This document shows, one piece after another, positions 24,630-31,212 of a stretch of DNA of 34,441 nucleotides (position 1 is its first letter; every line of letters starts with the position of its first letter). The notes under the pieces are model-generated. The model was not told the DNA's origin. It searched no databases and worked only from the letters and a program-made list of their open reading frames with translations. The translations under genes and the position numbers were made by a program. This DNA comes from Azohydromonas lata NBRC 102462 (GTDB lineage Bacteria > Pseudomonadota > Gammaproteobacteria > Burkholderiales > Burkholderiaceae_C): assembly GCF_001571085.1 (NCBI RefSeq), contig NZ_BCTC01000069.1, positions 1 to 34,441 on the forward strand. The letters are read 5' to 3'.

Positions 24630-25856
24630 ATGAGTGATCACGACGCCATCAACCGCCTGCGCCGCAGGCTCCTCACCGGCGGCGCCGGGCTGCTCGCCGG
24701 CGCCGGCCTGGGCCGCGCGGCGCTGGCGCAGGGCGCGGGCTTCGAGCACCCCTTTGCCAACGGCGCCCGGCGCCTGGTGGCCTACCCGGAGAAGCGGCCG
24801 CTGATCGTGCTGACCTCGCGCCCGCCGCAGCTGGAGACGCCCTTCGAGGTCTTCAACGAGGGGCTCATCACCCCCAACGACGCCTTCTTCGTGCGCTACC
24901 ACCACGCCGGCATCCCGACGGCCATCGATGGCGACCAGCACGTCATCCGCATCGGCGGCAACGCGGTGGGCAAGCCTTTCGAGCTGAGCATGGCCGGGCT
25001 GCGCACGCAGTTCAAACCCATCGAGATCGTCGCGGTCAACCAGTGCTCGGGCAACAGCCGCGGGCTGTTCGAGCCGCGCGTGACGGGCGGCCAACTGGGC
25101 CACGGCGCCATGGGCAACGCGCGCTGGCTGGGGGTGCCGCTCAGGGAGGTGCTGTCGCGTGCCGAGCTCAAGGACACGGCGCGCCAGGTCACCTTTGACG
25201 GGCTGGACACGGCGCTCTTCGGCGGCGGCGACTTCGTCAAGGCGCTGGACGTGCACCACGCGCTGGACGGCGAGGTCATGCTGGCCTACCGCATGAACGG
25301 GGCCGAGCTGCCGATGCTCAACGGCTTTCCGGTGCGGCTGGTGGTGCCGGGCCACTACGGCACCTACTGGGTCAAGCACCTGTCGCAGATCGACGTCATC
25401 GACCGGGAGTACGACGGCTTCTGGATGAAGCCGGCCTACCGCGTGCCCGACAACGACTGCGCCTGCGTGGAACCGGGCACGGCGCCGGCGGCCACGCGCC
25501 CCATAGGGCGCTTCAACGTGCGCTCCTTCATCACCTCGCTGTCCGACGGCGCGCGGGTGGCGGCCGGGCGCGAGACCGTGGTGCGCGGCATCGCCTTCGA
25601 CGGCGGGCAGGGCGTGCGCGAGGTGGCGTATTCCACCGATGGCGGGCAGAGCTGGCGCGGCGCGCGGCTGGGCGAGGACCTGGGGCGCTATTCGTTTCGC
25701 GAGTTCAGCTTCGCGTTCACGCCGGCCCGGGGTCGGCACGACCTGCGCGTGCGCGCGTGGAACCGCTCAGGCCAGAGCCAGCCGATGCAGGCGCTGTGGC
25801 AGCCGGCCGGTTACATGCGCAACGTGGTCGAGTCGGTCAGCGTGACCGCCGCCTGA
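24630..25856 (+). CDS. sorA: Sulfite dehydrogenase, molybdenum subunit SorA
   Basis: The 408-residue Mo-cofactor enzyme oxidises sulfite to sulfate in the periplasm. A Tat-type signal (RRRLLTGGAG then a hydrophobic core, cleavage after ALAQ at about 34) exports the folded, cofactor-loaded protein. The sulfite-oxidase fold includes the Mo-ligating Cys139 in VAVNQCSGNSRGLF, the RYHHAGIP segment, and a C-terminal dimerisation domain (RSFITSLSDGARVAAG, then AYSTDGGQSW). ATG 24630 with GGAGGAG upstream is preferred to the open TTG at 24612. There is no heme domain; electrons go to the cytochrome SorB encoded 11 bp downstream. It removes the toxic sulfite released by Xsc. Confidence 0.93.
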   Translation: MSDHDAINRLRRRLLTGGAGLLAGAGLGRAALAQGAGFEHPFANGARRLVAYPEKRPLIVLTSRPPQLETPFEVFNEGLITPNDAFFVRYHHAGIPTAIDGDQHVIRIGGNAVGKPFELSMAGLRTQFKPIEIVAVNQCSGNSRGLFEPRVTGGQLGHGAMGNARWLGVPLREVLSRAELKDTARQVTFDGLDTALFGGGDFVKALDVHHALDGEVMLAYRMNGAELPMLNGFPVRLVVPGHYGTYWVKHLSQIDVIDREYDGFWMKPAYRVPDNDCACVEPGTAPAATRPIGRFNVRSFITSLSDGARVAAGRETVVRGIAFDGGQGVREVAYSTDGGQSWRGARLGEDLGRYSFREFSFAFTPARGRHDLRVRAWNRSGQSQPMQALWQPAGYMRNVVESVSVTAA

Positions 25857-25867
25857 GGGGAGCCGCC

Positions 25868-26203
25868 ATGGAACACAGGAAGATGCTGGCCGCCGCGGTG
25901 GCGGCCGTGATGCTCGGCGTGGCCGGTCCGGCGCGGGCCGACGCCAAGCGCATCGAGCTGCCGGCCGACGGGCTGCAGCTCAAGCCCAGCACGCTGCCGG
26001 GCTATGCCAAGGCACAGGCCAACTGCGTGGCCTGCCATTCGGCCGAGTACATGGCCTACCAGCCGCCCACGGCCGCGCGACCGTACTGGGAAGCCATGGT
26101 CAAGCGCATGAAGGCCGTGTTCAAGGCGCCCGTGGACGAGGCCGACATGCCGGCCATCGTGGACTACCTCGTCAAGACCTACGGCAACGAGCAGGCGCCT
26201 TGA
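25868..26203 (+). CDS. sorB: Sulfite dehydrogenase cytochrome c subunit SorB
   Basis: This 111-residue monoheme cytochrome c has a Sec signal peptide (1-24, cleavage after ARA), heme-binding CVACH at 53-57, and downstream methionines (Met81 and Met94 are the axial-ligand candidates). Size and the LPADGLQLKPSTLPGYAKAQANC lead match SorB. It takes electrons from SorA in the periplasm and passes them to a cytochrome oxidase chain. The start follows GGGGAGCC, 11 bp after the sorA stop, so the two are translated from one message. A strong hairpin follows. Confidence 0.92.
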   Translation: MEHRKMLAAAVAAVMLGVAGPARADAKRIELPADGLQLKPSTLPGYAKAQANCVACHSAEYMAYQPPTAARPYWEAMVKRMKAVFKAPVDEADMPAIVDYLVKTYGNEQAP

Positions 26204-26204
26204 G

Positions 26205-26249
26205 GCCCGGGTTGCCCGCGTCGCCAGCGCGGCGCCGGGCAGCCCGGGC
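26205..26249. terminator. Terminator-type hairpin between sorB and tauE
   Basis: A 14-bp stem with one G-U pair (GCCCGGGTTGCCCG, 26205-26218, with 26236-26249) has a 17-nt loop. It starts just after the sorB stop codon and lies between convergent genes. It has no T run. Confidence 0.6.
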
Positions 26250-26285
26250 GCGGCGGGGGCCGCGGGCTGCGCCGCGGCGACGGCT

Positions 26286-27053
26286 TCACGCGGCGCGGGC
26301 CAGGCGAACCAGCGCGTCGAGCAGCAGCCCGGTGCCCAGCGCCAGCAGCACCGCATAAGCCACGCGCCGCAGTGCGGCGGGCGACAAGCGCGGCGGGAAG
26401 CGGCGGGCGGCGTGCGTGGCCAGCGCGGCCACGGGCAACGCGGCCAGGGTCTGCAGCATCACCGCCGAGTCGATGCCGCCTTGCACTGCGCTGGTGAGCG
26501 TGCGCCACAGCGACATGGCCATGAACACGGCCAGCAGCGCGCTGCGGATGCGGGCCACCTCCAGCGGCTGGCGGTAGAAGTGCAGGATCAGGGGCGGACC
26601 GGCCATGCCGAACAGCCCGCCCATGAGCCCGCCCGCCAGGCCGCTGAGCACGAAGCTGCGCGTGGGCGAGCGCTGCGCCAGCGGGCGAGGCTGGCGCAGC
26701 AGGCCCAGCGCCGCCTGCAGCACGAGGGCGCCCAGCAGTGCCTGCAGCGTCAGGGTGGCGGCGGCATCGAGCCGCTCCAGCAGCAGCACGCCGAGCGTGA
26801 CGGCGGGCAGCAGGCCCGCCACCGCCGCGCCGGTCAGGCGCCAGTCGATGGGCGCGCGCCGGCCGCGCAGCGCCAGCGCGTTCTGCGGCAGCGACACCAG
26901 GTTCACGAAGGTCGCCACGCCCGCCAGCGGCAGGCCCAGGCCGCTGGCCATACCCACGACGATCAGGCCCAGCCCAAAGCCCGTGAGCGTCTGGAACCAG
27001 CTGCCCAGCCCCACCAGCAGCAGCAGCGTGAGCGTCCCGTTCGGCAGCGTCAT
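26286..27053 (-). CDS. tauE: TauE/SafE-family sulfite (anion) exporter
   Basis: This 255-residue membrane protein has about eight hydrophobic segments and the two family half-motifs (SWFQTLTGFGLGLIVVG at the N-terminus and GLAGGLMGGLFGMAGPPLI in the second half). The family exports sulfite or sulfoacetate in sulfonate degraders; the direction and substrate here are inferred. ATG 27053 overlaps the pta stop by 4 bp (ATGA), so it is translationally coupled to pta. Its role is probably to relieve sulfite stress when Xsc outpaces SorAB, complementing TauZ. Confidence 0.88.
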   Translation of the reverse strand: MTLPNGTLTLLLLVGLGSWFQTLTGFGLGLIVVGMASGLGLPLAGVATFVNLVSLPQNALALRGRRAPIDWRLTGAAVAGLLPAVTLGVLLLERLDAAATLTLQALLGALVLQAALGLLRQPRPLAQRSPTRSFVLSGLAGGLMGGLFGMAGPPLILHFYRQPLEVARIRSALLAVFMAMSLWRTLTSAVQGGIDSAVMLQTLAALPVAALATHAARRFPPRLSPAALRRVAYAVLLALGTGLLLDALVRLARAA

Positions 27054-28093
27054 GGACAGCAGTCCGCCGTGGCGCCTTCCGCCGCGCGCCGGGCCGCCGC
27101 GGCCTGCGCCTGCACCACCGTGACGGCGATGACGTGGAAGACGTCGTCGGCGCTGCAGCCGCGGGAGAGGTCGTTGGCCGGCCGTGCCAGGCCCTGCAGC
27201 AGCGGGCCGATGGCCACCGCGCCGGCCAGGCGTTCGGCCAGCTTGTAGCCGATGTTGCCGGCCTCCAGGTTGGGAAACACCAGCACGTTGGCGCGGCCCT
27301 GCACCTGCGACTGCGGCAGCTTGCGCTGCGCGATCTCGGCCACGATGGCCGCGTCGAGCTGCACGTCGCCGTCGGCGACGATGTCGGGGCGCAGCCGGCG
27401 CAACTGGGCGGTGGCTGCCGTGATCTTGTCCACGGCCGGATGGCGCGCGCTGCCGTCGGTGGAGAACGACAGCATCGCCACGCGCGGCTCGGCCATCAGC
27501 AGGGCGCGCGCGCTGTCGGCGGCCGCGGCGGCGATCTGCGCGAGCTGCGCCGCATCGGGCTCCACGACCAATGCGCAGTCCGAAAAGATGAGCCCGCCCT
27601 TGAGGCTGTGGAAGGGCTGGCACAGCATCATCAGGAAGAAGCTCGAAACCAGGCTCGTGTCCGGATGGGTGCCGATGATCTGGATCGCGCTGCGCACCAC
27701 GTCGGCCGTGGTGTGCACGGCGCCCGCGACCGAGCCATCGGCCTGGCCCAGCCGCACCATGAGGTTGGCCGCCACCAGCGGCTTGCGCGCCTCCTGCAGC
27801 GCCTGCGGCGCCGTCATGCCCTTGGCCTGGCGCAGCCGGTGCAGTGCGTCGGCCAGCGGCTGCAGGTAGGCCGGTGCGGCCGGATCGACGAGGTCTAGGC
27901 CGTCGAGGTCGGCACGGCAGGCGCGGGCCGCCGCGATGATGCGCCGCGCCTCGCCCACCAGCGTGATCTGCGCGATGCCTTCACGGCGGGCCCGCGCGGC
28001 GGCGTTCAAGACGCGCGGATCCTCCCCCTCGCACAGCACGATGTGCCGGGGTGCGCTGCGCGCCTGGTCGATGATGCGGTGGAGCGGTTTCAT
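27050..28093 (-). CDS. pta: Phosphate acetyltransferase Pta (short form)
   Basis: This 347-residue enzyme converts the acetyl phosphate from Xsc and CoA into acetyl-CoA. It consists of the PTA_PTB catalytic domain alone, without the N-terminal DRTGG extension of enteric Pta, as is usual for pta genes in sulfonate clusters. Landmarks are IVLCEGEDPRVLNAA near the start, GSVAGAVHTTADVVRSAIQIIG and SSFFLMML (about 118-154), and VLVFPNLEAGNIGYKLAERLAGAVAIGPLLQG near the end. ATG 28093 is preceded by AAGGAAG and is preferred to an upstream in-frame start. It is divergent from tauR across 108 bp that hold a putative TauR site, and overlaps tauE downstream. Confidence 0.94.
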   Translation of the reverse strand: MKPLHRIIDQARSAPRHIVLCEGEDPRVLNAAARARREGIAQITLVGEARRIIAAARACRADLDGLDLVDPAAPAYLQPLADALHRLRQAKGMTAPQALQEARKPLVAANLMVRLGQADGSVAGAVHTTADVVRSAIQIIGTHPDTSLVSSFFLMMLCQPFHSLKGGLIFSDCALVVEPDAAQLAQIAAAAADSARALLMAEPRVAMLSFSTDGSARHPAVDKITAATAQLRRLRPDIVADGDVQLDAAIVAEIAQRKLPQSQVQGRANVLVFPNLEAGNIGYKLAERLAGAVAIGPLLQGLARPANDLSRGCSADDVFHVIAVTVVQAQAAAARRAAEGATADCCP

Positions 28094-28158
28094 GGGCTTC
28101 CTTGCGATGGGCGACACTTGCTGGCTGCGCAGTGTGGCCAAGGCCGGTGCGCGGCATT

Positions 28159-28189
28159 AGGGCCAGATCGGGCCCATCGTTGAGTCCAG
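28159..28189 (-). promoter_or_regulatory. Putative TauR operator between pta and tauR
   Basis: The second copy of the 31-bp element found before tauX (25 of 31 identical). On the minus strand it reads CTGGACTCAA (ending at 28181), then CTGGCCCTAA (28158-28167): two direct half-sites whose starts are 23 bp apart. It begins 66 bp upstream of pta and ends 12 bp before tauR, so it can serve activation of pta-tauE and autoregulation of tauR. Confidence 0.72.
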
Positions 28190-28201
28190 AACGGAGTAGT
28201 C

Positions 28202-29704
28202 ATGGCACAGCGCTTGGACGCCGCCCTGTGGAAGCAACTGCTGCAGCACGGCGCGCGGCAGCACCAGGGCCTGCAGGCGCAGGTGCGCGCCATGGTGGTG
28301 GAGGCCATCCTGGACGGCCTGCTGCCGCCGCACACGCCGCTGCCTTCGAGCCGCGAGCTGGCGCAGGCGCTGGGCGTGGCGCGCAACACGGTGGTGCTGG
28401 CCTACCAGCAGCTGGCCGACGAGGGCTATGTGCAGCCGCGCGAGCGCAGCGGCTACTTCGTCAGCCCCGACATCACGGCCGGGCGGGTGCGCGCTGCGCC
28501 CGCCATGGCGCCGCCCTCGGCGGCGCTGCCGCCATCGCGCCGCCCCGACTGGCCGGCGCGCTTCAAGCAGCATCCTTCGGCGCTGCGCAGCATCGTCAAG
28601 CCGGCGGACTGGCAGCGTTATCCCTATCCGTTCCTCTATGGGCAGTTCGATGCCGCGCTGTTTCCCACCGCCGACTGGCGGGAGTGCGTGATCAAGACGC
28701 TCAGCGTGGTGGACATTCGGGACTGGGGGCCGGACCAGATCATGCGCGACGACCCGCGGCTGGTGCAGCAGATCTGCTCGCGCGTGCTGCCGCGCCGCGG
28801 CGTGTGGGCGTCGCCAGAGGAGGTGGTGGTGACGGTGGGCGCGCAGCATGCGCTGTATCTGCTGGCGGACCTGCTCATGCGCGAAGGCACCCGCGTGGCG
28901 ATGGAGGAGCCCGGGTATCCGGATGCCCGCAACATCTTCGCCAGCCGCACCTCGATGCTGCGTGCGGTGCCGGTGGACGAGGCGGGGCTGCCTGTGGGCG
29001 AGGCGCTGGCTGGTTGCGACTACATCTATGCCACCCCAAGCCACCAGTGCCCGACCACCGTCACCATGCCGCTGGAGCGGCGCCAGGCGCTGCTGCGCAT
29101 GGCGCAGGAGCAGGACTTCGTGATCATCGAGGACGACTACGAGAGCGAGAACCGCTTCGACGGCGACCCCTTCCCGGCGCTCAAGAGCCTGGATCGCGAG
29201 GACCGCGTGATCTACATCGGCAGCCTGTCCAAGAGCCTGGCGCCTGGGCTGCGCATGGGCTACGTGGTGGGCCCGGCCGAGCTGGTGGCCGAGCTGCGCG
29301 CGCTGCGCCGCCTGGAGCTGCGCCACCCTTCGGCGCTGGTGCAGCGGGCGTTCGCGCTGTTCCTGTCACTGGGGCACCAGGACTCCCTGTTGCGCCGCCA
29401 GGCCGCCGCCTGGCGCGATCGCGCTGCCGCGGTGCTGACGGCGCTGGCCCGGCATGCGCCGGCATGCCGGGTGGTGCCGGTGTCCGGCGGCAGCTCCTGC
29501 TGGGTGCAGCTGCCCGAGGGCATGGACGGCAGCGAGCTGGCGGCGCGCGCGCGCGAGCGGGGCGTGCTGATCGAGCCGGGCGAGGTGTTCTTCATGACCG
29601 AACCCGCTCCGCGGCACTTCGTGCGCATCGGCTGGTCAGCCATTCCGCTGCCTGCGATCGACCCTGGCATCGCCGTGCTGGGCGAGCTCCTCCGCCAACG
29701 GTAG
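28202..29704 (+). CDS. tauR: TauR, MocR-type GntR/aminotransferase regulator
   Basis: The 500-residue MocR-family regulator pairs a GntR winged helix (about 23-88: LPSSRELAQALGVARNTVVLAYQQL, then GYVQPRERSGYF) with a class I aminotransferase-fold domain (about 130-495) that binds pyridoxal phosphate. The PLP lysine is Lys344 in SLSKSLAPGLRMGY, and Asp312-Tyr313 (DDYESENRFDG) supports the pyridine ring. TauR proteins activate taurine genes when taurine is present, presumably through a taurine-PLP adduct as in GabR. ATG 28202 has GGAG at 28194-28197. It is divergent from pta-tauE. The shared 31-bp element before tauX and pta is the natural target. Confidence 0.92.
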   Translation: MAQRLDAALWKQLLQHGARQHQGLQAQVRAMVVEAILDGLLPPHTPLPSSRELAQALGVARNTVVLAYQQLADEGYVQPRERSGYFVSPDITAGRVRAAPAMAPPSAALPPSRRPDWPARFKQHPSALRSIVKPADWQRYPYPFLYGQFDAALFPTADWRECVIKTLSVVDIRDWGPDQIMRDDPRLVQQICSRVLPRRGVWASPEEVVVTVGAQHALYLLADLLMREGTRVAMEEPGYPDARNIFASRTSMLRAVPVDEAGLPVGEALAGCDYIYATPSHQCPTTVTMPLERRQALLRMAQEQDFVIIEDDYESENRFDGDPFPALKSLDREDRVIYIGSLSKSLAPGLRMGYVVGPAELVAELRALRRLELRHPSALVQRAFALFLSLGHQDSLLRRQAAAWRDRAAAVLTALARHAPACRVVPVSGGSSCWVQLPEGMDGSELAARARERGVLIEPGEVFFMTEPAPRHFVRIGWSAIPLPAIDPGIAVLGELLRQR

Positions 29705-30338
29705 CGGGGCAAGGATTCGACGAGACGTCCGACTTCCGCGGTCGCGGCTGAGGACGGTCTCTGCCCGTCACGCAAAATCTGGAAGCTCCAGTACTCAGGC
29801 GTTTCCAGCACCGTTAAACATTCAATTCAAACAGCAAATCAATAAAAATGAAGTGTGGCGAAATTTAAAAATCTTCAGAACCGAGCGTGCCGGACCGGTA
29901 AGACAAACTGTCTTCTTCGGTTGCGTGAATAAGTCATGGTTTGTTTTGTCTTGGTTATGGAAAAAATCTTCTCGTGTGGTGGTCGCGCTCCGTGCCGAGG
30001 AAAATGAGAAAAACTTCCTGGAAAATCAATGCCTGGCTGACGAGGTGTTCTCTTCGGCATTGATGCCTGCCAGGACATAAGGGTATGCCCGCATTTCAAA
30101 TGGCCGTTGATGTTGATAGCCCTTTGAAGGTTGGCTATAAGACTGCGTCACTGAAGTGTAACAAGACGTTGAAACGTGATGAAATATAACTATGCGTTCA
30201 CAGATGGAGTCGTGCACTGTTAAAAAGTGCGCTTAAACCATTGGGCGGTTTCCGTTCAAGGTCAATCTCCGCGTAGACAATTTCAAGCTCGCAATCGCAG
30301 ACGACACGAGGCGTGTCTTCTCAGTCAAAGGATTTTTC
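29705..30338. other. 634-bp AT-rich intergenic region between tauR and the SapC-family gene
   Basis: Composition falls sharply to AT-rich from about 29800. No coding-like frame is present. It contains a good sigma-70 promoter (30113-30141), a hairpin at 30212-30232 (GTGCACT with AGTGCGC) in the leader, and the ribosome-binding AAGGA at about 30325. The leader from the promoter to the start codon is about 190 nt, long enough for post-transcriptional control. The composition step could mark an island boundary. Confidence 0.5.
30113..30141 (+). promoter_or_regulatory. Sigma-70 promoter for the SapC-family gene
   Basis: TTGATA (30113-30118), a 17-bp spacer, and TATAAG (30136-30141) give a near-consensus -35/-10 pair at the ideal spacing, in an AT-rich region upstream of the gene at 30339. 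Confidence 0.7.
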
Positions 30339-31067
30339 ATGTTTGAGCAGTTGGTCCCCGTCAACAAAGCCCGCCACGCCACCAAGAAGATCAAGCAAAT
30401 TGAGGGTTTTGGTTTTGCTTCGCAATTCCATATTGCCTCGGTGATGGTGCATGAATTCGCGCGCGCTTCGGCCATCTATCCTGTCGTCTTCCTGGAAGAC
30501 AAGGAAAAGGACGAATTCCGGCCGGTCGTGCTGATGGGGCTGGATGCTGGCGAGAACCTGTTCGTGAGCACCACGGGCAAGTGGGAGGCGTCGTACGTGC
30601 CGGCCATCATCCGCCGCTATCCCTTCGCGCTGGCCAGTACCGACCAGGAAGGCCAGTTCACCGTCTGCATCGACGAAGCCAGTGACCTGATCAGCGACGC
30701 CGAAGGCGTGGCGCTGTTTGACGAGAAGGGCGAGCCGTCAGAGGCCATCGAGAACGTCAAGCGCTACCTGGGCGAATTGCAGCAGATGGAAGCCTTCACG
30801 CGCGAGTTCTGCAAGTACTTCGCGGAGCACAACCTGTTCACGCCGCTGAACATGCGCGTGCAACAGGCCGATCAGGCCAAGAACATCACCGGCTGCTACG
30901 TCGTCAACGAAGAGCGACTGAACAACCTGTCCAACGAGCGCTTCCTCGAAATGCGCGAAAAGCGTTACCTGCCGGCCGTGTACGCCCATCTGGTGTCGCT
31001 GGGCCAGATCGAGCGGCTGATGATGCTCAAGGACGAGCGCCTGACCCCGGCTGCCAACCAGTCCTGA
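30339..31067 (+). CDS. SapC-family protein
   Basis: This 242-residue cytoplasmic-looking protein (no signal peptide, no membrane segment) matches the SapC family: MFEQLVPVNKARHATKKIK, then HEFARASAIYPVVFLEDK and RRYPFALAS. SapC was first named from a surface-layer locus, and its molecular role is not established. The gene is followed by a large LEPR-XLL-type surface or secreted protein gene, consistent with an accessory role in expression or export of that protein, but this is inference. AAGGA precedes the ATG. Codon use at the start is more AT-rich than in the taurine island. Confidence 0.88.
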   Translation: MFEQLVPVNKARHATKKIKQIEGFGFASQFHIASVMVHEFARASAIYPVVFLEDKEKDEFRPVVLMGLDAGENLFVSTTGKWEASYVPAIIRRYPFALASTDQEGQFTVCIDEASDLISDAEGVALFDEKGEPSEAIENVKRYLGELQQMEAFTREFCKYFAEHNLFTPLNMRVQQADQAKNITGCYVVNEERLNNLSNERFLEMREKRYLPAVYAHLVSLGQIERLMMLKDERLTPAANQS

Positions 31068-31117
31068 TTCTTCGCGTCCGTCTCGGACGACAAGGCTTCA
31101 ACGCGACTCACTCCATG

Positions 31118-31147
31118 AGCGAGCTGCCGTCTTCGACGCAGCTCGCT
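31118..31147 (+). terminator. Hairpin between the SapC-family gene and the large surface protein
   Basis: AGCGAGCTG (31118-31126) pairs with CAGCTCGCT (31139-31147); inside, CGTC pairs with GACG around TTC, with one bulged C. A 6-bp hairpin (CGTCCG-TCT-CGGACG) lies about 40 bases earlier. The tail TGCCTGTTTCT is only moderately T-rich, so partial termination is possible. Confidence 0.55.
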
Positions 31148-31212
31148 TGCCTGTTTCTGGGGTGGGCCGCCTGATGGTCCTCGCCAACTAGAACGACTCC
31201 CTGCCCAAGCAC

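Noticed and set aside
29853-30080. 75-codon frame in the AT-rich gap after tauR
   Set aside because: No family resemblance or convincing start; it lies in promoter-like DNA.
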